A DNA stretch of 9,750 nucleotides from Methanobacteriota archaeon (GTDB taxonomy: Archaea > Halobacteriota > Halobacteria > Halobacteriales > Halalkalicoccaceae). The stretch lies in assembly GCA_022561895.1 (NCBI GenBank), contig JADFQH010000093.1, positions 1 through 9,750 on the forward strand. The letters run 5' to 3'. The notes beneath the pieces are model-generated. The model was not told where the DNA came from. It saw only the letters and a program-made list of their open reading frames with translations, and made no database searches. A program made the translations under genes and the position numbers. The number at the start of each line of letters is the position of its first letter. Position 1 is the first letter of the stretch. Shown here piece after piece: positions 4,077 to 9,750 of the stretch.

Positions 4077-6392
4077 ATGTCCACGGACGAGGTCGACGGG
4101 AGCGATGGCGGTCCCGTCTCGCCGACGGGGGTTTCGGACACGACCGTCGAGGATCGTCCCGAACGGCTCGCGAAGAACGTTTCCCGTGGTGCGTCGAACG
4201 CGAACCGCTTGAAAGCGTATCTCGACCCCGACGAACTCGTCACCAAGGATCTCTACACGTGGGAGCACGTAAAGCGGAAATACCACTACGAACCCGACGG
4301 CTCGCCCCCGCTCGACGCCGAGGGCGATCCAGTCCCGTTCGACGCCGGCGAACTGCTTGGATTCGAGCCGGAGCGAACGGAGGAACTCCTCTCGGGGGCC
4401 GAGACCCGTGCGAGTGCGCTGTTCGACATCGTCGACGAGCGAACCGTCGATGTGAACCCCGATCTCGACGAGGACGCCTTTTTTTCTTCGGACGCGACGC
4501 CGACGATCACCACCCGATACGATCTCGAAAAGGCGGTTCCGATGGAGAAAAAGAGCCACTTCGAGGAACGAGAGCGCTACTGGGTGAACGAACCCTACTC
4601 GTTCGTTATCGTCTTTCACTCCCGGAAGGAAAACGAGATCAAGTACTACGTGATAGAGCCGTACCTCAACCCCATCGAGGGAGAGCTGAAGGGTTTTCTT
4701 ACCGGTAAACTTCGAACCGCGATCAAGTACACCGACGACGAAGTGCAAGTCGAGGGCGACCAAGAGGAGCGAAAAGCCGTGATCGAGCGCGAGACGCGCC
4801 ACCTACTCGACCGGTACGATCTGCTCGAACGATCCGAAAGGGGACTGTTCGAGCGCGCCCGTTCGTTTCTCGGGACCAGTGAGGAAACCAGTTCATCATC
4901 CAACGATGCCGTCCGCCCGGAGCCGGCGATCCTCGCGGACGATTCCGAAACGGTGACCGACTCCCAGATCACGAAGCTGCTCTACTACTTAAAACGGGAT
5001 TTCATCGGGTACGAGCGGATCGATCCCGTAAAACACGACATCAACGTCGAAGACATCTCGTGTGATGGGTACGACTCGCCCGTTTTCGTCTACCACACCG
5101 ACTACGAGCAGATCATTACGAACGTCCGCCACGGCAAGGAGCGCCTCGACGATTTCGTGGTGAAACTGGCCCAGCGTTCGGGCAAGGGGATCAGCAAACG
5201 CCGTCCGCAGGTCGACGCCACGCTTCCCGACGGCTCGCGCGCCCAGCTCACCCTCGGCCGCGAAGTGTCCGATCACGGGACGAACTACACGATCCGGCAG
5301 TTCAAGGATGTCCCCTTTACGCCGATCGACCTGATCAACTGGCACACGTTCAGTTTGGAGGAGATGGCGTTTCTCTGGCTCTGTATCGAGAACCACAAAT
5401 CCCTCATTTTCGCCGGCGGGACCGCAAGCGGGAAAACGACGAGTTTGAACGCCGTTTCTCTTTTTATCCCCTCGAATGCAAAGATCGTCTCGATCGAGGA
5501 CACCCGCAAGGTCGAACTCCCGCAGCGAAACTGGATCGCCTCGGTGACGCGGCCCTCGTTTTCCGATGGTGACGGCGGCGATGTCGACGAGTTCGATCTG
5601 CTCGAAGCGGCCCTCCGACAGCGCCCCGACTACATCGTGATGGGCGAGATCCGTGGCGAGGAAGGAAGAACATTATTTCAGGTCATGTCGACGGGTCACA
5701 CCACCTACACCACCTTCCACGCCGATTCGGTTGGCGAGGTCCTCAAACGATTCACGACCGATCCGATCAACGTCTCGAAGACGATGTTTACGGCGCTGGA
5801 TCTCGTCTCGGTCCAGACCTCGACGCGGGTGCGGGGCCGGAAGGTCCGGCGAAACAAATCGCTCACCGAGATCAACCATTACGATGCGGAACACGACGAG
5901 ATCAACGTCAGAGACGTCTATCAGTGGCAAGCGGAGTCGGACAGATTCCTCGAAGTCGGCGAGTCGAACACGTTGTCTGAAATCCGCTTCGACCGCGGGT
6001 GGAGCCACGAGGAGTTAGCGGAACAGCTACTCGTTCGCAAGGCCGTTCTCGCCTACCTCATCGACAACGGCCTGAACGAGTACCGGCAGGTGGCGGCGAC
6101 GCTTCAGGCCTTTATCAACGATCCCGAGACGATCATCGGGCTGATCGCGAACGACGAACTCGCCGAGAGTCTGGAGGATCTCCGGTCGATGGAGAGCGTT
6201 CTGATCGATGTCGAACCCGAAACGGAGGCGCTCGTTCCTCGGCCCGATCCCGACGAGGGGACCGCGGAGTTAGCACGCACGATCCTCAAACGGACCGACG
6301 AACGACTGTTCGAGGCGTATCGTGACTCCTCGGGATCGCTCGAAGACGCACTCAGCTCGGAGTTCTCGTGGGAAGGAGAGGACGTTCCGTGA
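4077..6392 (+). CDS. pilB: Type IV pilus assembly ATPase PilB (GspE/TadA-type secretion ATPase)
   Basis: PilB is the cytoplasmic hexameric ATPase that powers pilus subunit assembly on the PilC platform. The protein has 771 residues from the ATG at 4077. The acidic N-terminal part (1-110) leads into the archaeal N-terminal domain, with ERYWVNEPYSFVIVF and KYYVIEPYLNPIEGEL. The ATPase core follows: Walker A GGTASGKT (447-454, K453), Asp box IEDTRKVEL (E474, D475), Walker B region YIVMGEIRG (E524), and His box STGHTTYTTFHADS (H541, H548). All catalytic elements look intact. A roughly 200-residue C-terminal domain ends in an acidic tail. Members of this family also drive archaella and type II/IV secretion; the adjoining pilC and pilin-like gene point to an adhesion-type pilus. 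Haloarchaea carry several PilB paralogues and the specific one cannot be named. The stop codon overlaps the next start by 4 bases. Confidence 0.93.
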   Translation: MSTDEVDGSDGGPVSPTGVSDTTVEDRPERLAKNVSRGASNANRLKAYLDPDELVTKDLYTWEHVKRKYHYEPDGSPPLDAEGDPVPFDAGELLGFEPERTEELLSGAETRASALFDIVDERTVDVNPDLDEDAFFSSDATPTITTRYDLEKAVPMEKKSHFEERERYWVNEPYSFVIVFHSRKENEIKYYVIEPYLNPIEGELKGFLTGKLRTAIKYTDDEVQVEGDQEERKAVIERETRHLLDRYDLLERSERGLFERARSFLGTSEETSSSSNDAVRPEPAILADDSETVTDSQITKLLYYLKRDFIGYERIDPVKHDINVEDISCDGYDSPVFVYHTDYEQIITNVRHGKERLDDFVVKLAQRSGKGISKRRPQVDATLPDGSRAQLTLGREVSDHGTNYTIRQFKDVPFTPIDLINWHTFSLEEMAFLWLCIENHKSLIFAGGTASGKTTSLNAVSLFIPSNAKIVSIEDTRKVELPQRNWIASVTRPSFSDGDGGDVDEFDLLEAALRQRPDYIVMGEIRGEEGRTLFQVMSTGHTTYTTFHADSVGEVLKRFTTDPINVSKTMFTALDLVSVQTSTRVRGRKVRRNKSLTEINHYDAEHDEINVRDVYQWQAESDRFLEVGESNTLSEIRFDRGWSHEELAEQLLVRKAVLAYLIDNGLNEYRQVAATLQAFINDPETIIGLIANDELAESLEDLRSMESVLIDVEPETEALVPRPDPDEGTAELARTILKRTDERLFEAYRDSSGSLEDALSSEFSWEGEDVP
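6371..6381 (+). promoter_or_regulatory. Ribosome binding site deciding the pilC start
   Basis: GGAAGGAGAGG lies in the end of pilB, and its GGAGAGG core ends 7 bases before the GTG at 6389. That GTG overlaps the pilB TGA as GTGA. Spacing and overlap both favour it over the upstream in-frame GTG at 6368. Confidence 0.55.
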
Positions 6393-8419
6393 GTTTCGGC
6401 CTGAAGGGCAGTAACAAGGATCGCCTCGGCGATGCCTTCTACCCCCTCTATCGAGTGCTGTTCGGCGAGGACAGCCAGTTCGCCGCGGAGTTCCAGACGA
6501 CGCTCAAACAGGCCCGGATGGGCGATACCGTCGAACACTATCTCTCTCGCTCGCTCGCCTACGGCGTGCTCGCCGGTGGCCTGTTGTGGACTCTTGGAAC
6601 GTTTCTGGGTTATGCGCTCTTTGCAACGGGGCTTGTGTCGCCCCCGATCGTTGGCGTTCCGATCTCGAACGAGCAGTTAGTAGAACTGCTGATCGCGACG
6701 CGCATCCCGTCGTTGATCGTTGTGACGGGACTTCTCTTCGGTTCCGTTGGCTTCGCCCTCGCCTTCGGAGCCTTTCTCGCGATCCCGTATTCCAGAGTGT
6801 CGACACGGAAACGCGAGATCAACATGCTGCTCGCCGATTCTGTCGCGTTCATGTACGCGCTGTCGGTCGGCGGGCTAAACCAGTTGGAGATTCTCGAAGC
6901 GATGGCGAAAGCCGACGATACCTACGGCGAGGTGAGCAGGGAGTTCCAGGGAATCGTCCAGGAAACTGAATACTTCGACACCGACTACCGGACCGCGATC
7001 CGCAATCAGGCCATCGAAACACCTTCGGACGAACTCGGTCAGTTCCTGACCGATATGCTCTCGATCATCAACTCGGGGGGTGATATGACGCGGTTTTTCG
7101 AGGACAAGAAGGAAAAACACATGCGCACCGCAAAACAGCAAGAGGAACTCACCTTGGAGACGCTCGAACTCTTCGGGGAGATGTACATGACCCTCTCGCT
7201 GTTTCCCCTCCTCCTGATAATTATCCTCGTCATCATGAGCATGCTCGGGGAGGCCTCGGAGTTCATGCTCTATGCGACCGTGTATGCGCTGATCCCGCTC
7301 GTCGGGATCGGGTTTCTCGTCCTCGTCTCGACGGTGAAACGCGACGAACCGGGCGATGGCTATCTGCGCGCCGAGGACGGGACCGTCGACTCGACCGGGC
7401 GAAACCCGCTGTTCGGTCTCGGTCTCGTCGAGCGCTACACCGGGGAGTTCGGCGTGTTCGACCGGATCGAGCGCCGGGAAGGAACCTACGAGACGGCAAA
7501 GCTCCTCCGGCGGCCCCACATCTTTTTCAGGGACCACCCGACCTACACCCTCCTGCTTACTCTTCCGGCTGCGATTGCCGTACTCGGCGTCGCCGTCGCC
7601 GCGGGGACCGCACCCCTCTCGTGGAACGGCTTCGTCGACTCACCCGTCTGGGCGACCTTCCTCTGGGTCTACGTCCCCGTCTACGTGATCTGCGTGCCGC
7701 TTGCGGCCTTCAGGGAGTGGAACGTCCACTCGCGAACGGCGATCACGGGATCGCTTTCCGATACCCTCCGCAAGCTATCGAGCGCGAACGACACCGGGAT
7801 GACGCTGCTCGATTCCATCAAGGTGGTTGCCGATACCTCCTCGGGCAAACTCGCCCGCGAGTTCGACGTGATGTACACGAAGGTCGCCTACGGAACGAGC
7901 CTGCAGGGTGCGCTCACCGAGTTCAACAACAAGTATCACATTCCTCGTCTTGCCCGCACGGTAAAGCTCATCAGCAAGGCCCAAGAGGCCTCCAGCCAGA
8001 TCACGGCCGTCCTGACTACTGCGGCACAGGCGAGCGAGAATCAGGACGATATCGATCGCGAGCGGATCTCGCGCACGAGGATGCAGGTCGTCATCATCAT
8101 CATGACCTACCTCACCCTGCTCGCGGTGATGGCGATCCTGAAAACCCAGTTCCTCGACGTGATGAGCGGGTTGGACACGAACGGCGCCGGTGCGGGCGGA
8201 GGCGGAGCGGGGGCGGATGTCGGCGGTGGCGGTCCCGACTTCGGCGGTGGGGTCGACACCGGTCTCTTGTCGTTGCTCTTCTTTCACGCGGTGACGATGC
8301 AGGCGATCCTTTCGGGGCTCATCAGCGGGTATATGCGCGATGCGGACATCCTGAGCGGAATCAAGTACGTCGTGATCCTGATGACGATCGCCCTCGGGGT
8401 CTGGGTGGTGGTCGACTGA
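6389..8419 (+). CDS. pilC: Type IV pilus inner-membrane platform protein PilC (TadC-like, double T2SSF domain)
   Basis: PilC anchors the PilB motor in the membrane and organises pilin insertion. The protein has 676 residues from GTG 6389. Two T2SSF-type units are visible. The first includes LLADSVAFMYALSVGG and FLTDMLSIINSGGDMTRFF, followed by membrane segments LSLFPLLLIIILVIMSML and FMLYATVYALIPLVGIGF. The second includes LSDTLRKLSSANDTGMTLLD and YGTSLQGALTEF, followed by QVVIIIMTYLTLLAVMAIL starting at residue 566. I count about nine hydrophobic segments in all. A glycine-rich loop (about 599-622) precedes the last two, which end almost at the C-terminus. The double-domain length is usual for archaeal PilC/FlaJ-like TadC proteins. 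Translation is probably coupled to pilB through the GTGA overlap, and the TGA shares a base with the next ATG. Confidence 0.92.
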   Translation: MSFGLKGSNKDRLGDAFYPLYRVLFGEDSQFAAEFQTTLKQARMGDTVEHYLSRSLAYGVLAGGLLWTLGTFLGYALFATGLVSPPIVGVPISNEQLVELLIATRIPSLIVVTGLLFGSVGFALAFGAFLAIPYSRVSTRKREINMLLADSVAFMYALSVGGLNQLEILEAMAKADDTYGEVSREFQGIVQETEYFDTDYRTAIRNQAIETPSDELGQFLTDMLSIINSGGDMTRFFEDKKEKHMRTAKQQEELTLETLELFGEMYMTLSLFPLLLIIILVIMSMLGEASEFMLYATVYALIPLVGIGFLVLVSTVKRDEPGDGYLRAEDGTVDSTGRNPLFGLGLVERYTGEFGVFDRIERREGTYETAKLLRRPHIFFRDHPTYTLLLTLPAAIAVLGVAVAAGTAPLSWNGFVDSPVWATFLWVYVPVYVICVPLAAFREWNVHSRTAITGSLSDTLRKLSSANDTGMTLLDSIKVVADTSSGKLAREFDVMYTKVAYGTSLQGALTEFNNKYHIPRLARTVKLISKAQEASSQITAVLTTAAQASENQDDIDRERISRTRMQVVIIIMTYLTLLAVMAILKTQFLDVMSGLDTNGAGAGGGGAGADVGGGGPDFGGGVDTGLLSLLFFHAVTMQAILSGLISGYMRDADILSGIKYVVILMTIALGVWVVVD

Positions 8420-9675
8420 TGGAAGAGCGAGGACAGGCCGAACTCGTGGGGGTCGTCCTCCTGATCGGTTTGACGATCCTCGGAACGACCGCGATCGTCG
8501 TCCTCGGAACGGGAACGATCGCGGACTCACGAGCCGATTCGGAGATTCAAAGCACCGAACACGCGATGACGCTGTTCGACTCGAAGGCCGCGAACGTCGC
8601 CCTCGGCGAGTCGAGCGTTCAAACAGTGCAGTTCGGACGAACGGGCGGACAGTTTGCAATAGAAGAAGACGTGGGGACGATGCGAATCGAACATCGGACC
8701 GAAGACGGAAGCGAGCCGGTCGATTGGGGGGGCTGCGGGACCGAGAGCGGTGTTTGTGAGATCGATCTCGGAACATTGGTGTACACACACGGCGGAACCG
8801 AGATCGCCTATCAGGGTGGCGGCGTCTGGAAACACCAGAACGGCGGAACGACGATGGTCTCCCCGCCGGAGTTTCATTATCGTGGCGAGACGCTGACGCT
8901 TCCGATCGTGACGATGAGTGGCGAAGGAACTGCGAGCGGCGGTCCAGCGGCGACGGTTCGATCGGAAGCCGACAGACCTGCGCCGGTGTACACCGGTGCG
9001 ATTGACCAAGGGAACGTCACGGTCACAGTCGAGAGTCCGTACTATCAGGGGTGGCAACGACACTTCGAACAGCGGACCAACGGAAATGTGACTGTTGATC
9101 ACGCGGCTGAGTCGGTAACCGTCGAACTGATCTCGCCCGAAATGCAGGGAGAGTTCGCGTTAACAAGTAGCGACAACACGATCAAACTCCGTGGAATACC
9201 CGATGAGGAACCAATCGACCGACTCGAATTCATCCTTTATCCGTATGAGGGGGATTCAAGCGGTTTCAACAATCTCGATTGGGGTCTAGAGGACGAGGGT
9301 TCGGATTTGAAACTCGAATTTACGAGTCAGGGGAATGCGGATGCGATCGATCTCACCGTTACCAGCCCGGACGGGACTGAATCACACACCTTCGCCGAGG
9401 CGTTCGAGATCGACGGTTCCGAAGAGCGCATCGATATCGATCTGATGGATGAGGACGTTGCGGATGACAGCGGCGAACCGCTCGGATCGGTGATAAATCA
9501 GTACTTAGCCGAAGTAGGACCCAACGTCGATTTCGGGGTGTACGATCAAGGGCAAGGGTCGGATAACCGGATCAGCTACGAGACCTCTATGGGCTATCTC
9601 GAATATGACGGCGACGGGCAGTTCGTCGCCTATCTTCACATCACTGAAAACACCGTTGACGTTCGACTCAGTTGA
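8419..9675 (+). CDS. Large pilin-like surface protein with prepilin-type N-terminus (DUF7289-like)
   Basis: This is a predicted substrate of the pilus machine, 418 residues long. The N-terminus MEERGQAELVGVVLLIG has a short charged leader, a likely PibD cleavage between G5 and Q6, and a hydrophobic segment of about 22 residues (9-30), as in haloarchaeal pilin-like proteins of the DUF7289 kind (assignment from memory). The rest is an extracellular, acidic, beta-rich region with C106 and C113 close enough for a disulfide and NxT sequons such as GNVTV. It is much longer than a typical major pilin, so a minor pilin, adhesin or tip role is more likely. The ATG overlaps the pilC stop by one base (TGATG), with a weak GGTGG-type ribosome binding site upstream. 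The second half is lower in GC than pilB/pilC. Confidence 0.8.
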   Translation: MEERGQAELVGVVLLIGLTILGTTAIVVLGTGTIADSRADSEIQSTEHAMTLFDSKAANVALGESSVQTVQFGRTGGQFAIEEDVGTMRIEHRTEDGSEPVDWGGCGTESGVCEIDLGTLVYTHGGTEIAYQGGGVWKHQNGGTTMVSPPEFHYRGETLTLPIVTMSGEGTASGGPAATVRSEADRPAPVYTGAIDQGNVTVTVESPYYQGWQRHFEQRTNGNVTVDHAAESVTVELISPEMQGEFALTSSDNTIKLRGIPDEEPIDRLEFILYPYEGDSSGFNNLDWGLEDEGSDLKLEFTSQGNADAIDLTVTSPDGTESHTFAEAFEIDGSEERIDIDLMDEDVADDSGEPLGSVINQYLAEVGPNVDFGVYDQGQGSDNRISYETSMGYLEYDGDGQFVAYLHITENTVDVRLS

Positions 9676-9750
9676 ATCGAACACTGATATCGGTCCGCGT
9701 CAGATACAGCTCCTCGATATCGAACTCGCAAACGATCGTCTCGCCCACCG
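9668..9750 (-). CDS. 3' end of a convergent gene, unidentified
   Basis: The minus strand from the window edge reads VGETIVCEFDIEELYLTRTD then ISVRFN and a TGA whose complement is 9668-9670. Its acidic residues and GC-rich third positions fit a real haloarchaeal C-terminus better than the other two minus frames, one of which has a stop. Only 26 residues are visible, too few to name a family. It converges on the pilin-like gene, and the two coding regions overlap by 8 bases including both stop codons, leaving no room for separate terminators. Confidence 0.5.
   Translation of the reverse strand, partial: VGETIVCEFDIEELYLTRTDISVRFN

Noticed and set aside
6368..6388. Earlier GTG start for pilC
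   Set aside because: The GTG at 6389 has a GGAGAGG ribosome binding site 7 bases away and overlaps the pilB stop, the usual operon arrangement.
7621..8418. Open frame running into the pilin-like gene from within pilC
   Set aside because: It is an out-of-frame shadow of pilC. The prepilin signal begins exactly at the ATG 8419.
1..9750. CRISPR array, insertion sequence or toxin-antitoxin pair
   Set aside because: No regularly spaced repeats, no transposase or integrase motifs, and no paired small genes of a recognisable type were seen on either strand.

Overview
The window looks like a haloarchaeal chromosome segment. The predicted proteins are strongly acidic, GC content is high, several starts sit about 27-29 bases behind a TATA-like box with no ribosome binding site (leaderless), and the gene content (TatA, archaeal PilB/PilC, an N-terminal pilin signal) fits Halobacteria. 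All assignments come from reading the sequence; no database search was run.

Layout. (1) Positions 1-1420, minus strand: threonyl-tRNA synthetase (thrS), running off the left edge. Its last 30 or so visible codons are not ThrS. They read like the C-terminal core of a metal-dependent amidohydrolase (Amidohydro_2 type), joined in frame. This is the strongest anomaly here and means either a misassembled contig or a broken or recombined gene. (2) 1608-2897, plus: a lipoprotein with a very long Asp/Glu/Ser linker and two beta-sandwich-like domains. (3) 2989-3327: tatA, followed by tRNA-Arg(CCT) at 3362-3434. (4) 3435-4076: about 640 bases with no convincing large gene. It holds a degenerate copy of the tRNA 3' end, a terminator-like hairpin, a cluster of mutually exclusive hairpins at 3659-3703, a possible 39-residue minus-strand ORF and a TrmB-like operator. 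(5) 4077-9675, plus: a tight three-gene operon pilB-pilC-pilin-like gene with overlapping stop/start codons. (6) 9668-9750, minus: the 3' end of a convergent gene whose stop codon lies inside the end of the pilin-like gene.

How the genes fit together. The PilB ATPase and PilC membrane platform form the assembly motor of a type IV pilus-like structure. The third gene carries a short signal of the type cut by the prepilin peptidase PibD, so it is a likely substrate or tip/minor component of that machine. TatA serves twin-arginine export, the main secretion route in haloarchaea. The acidic lipoprotein is a plausible exported surface protein, but nothing in the sequence ties it to the pilus genes. 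I see no CRISPR array, transposase, integrase or toxin-antitoxin pair.
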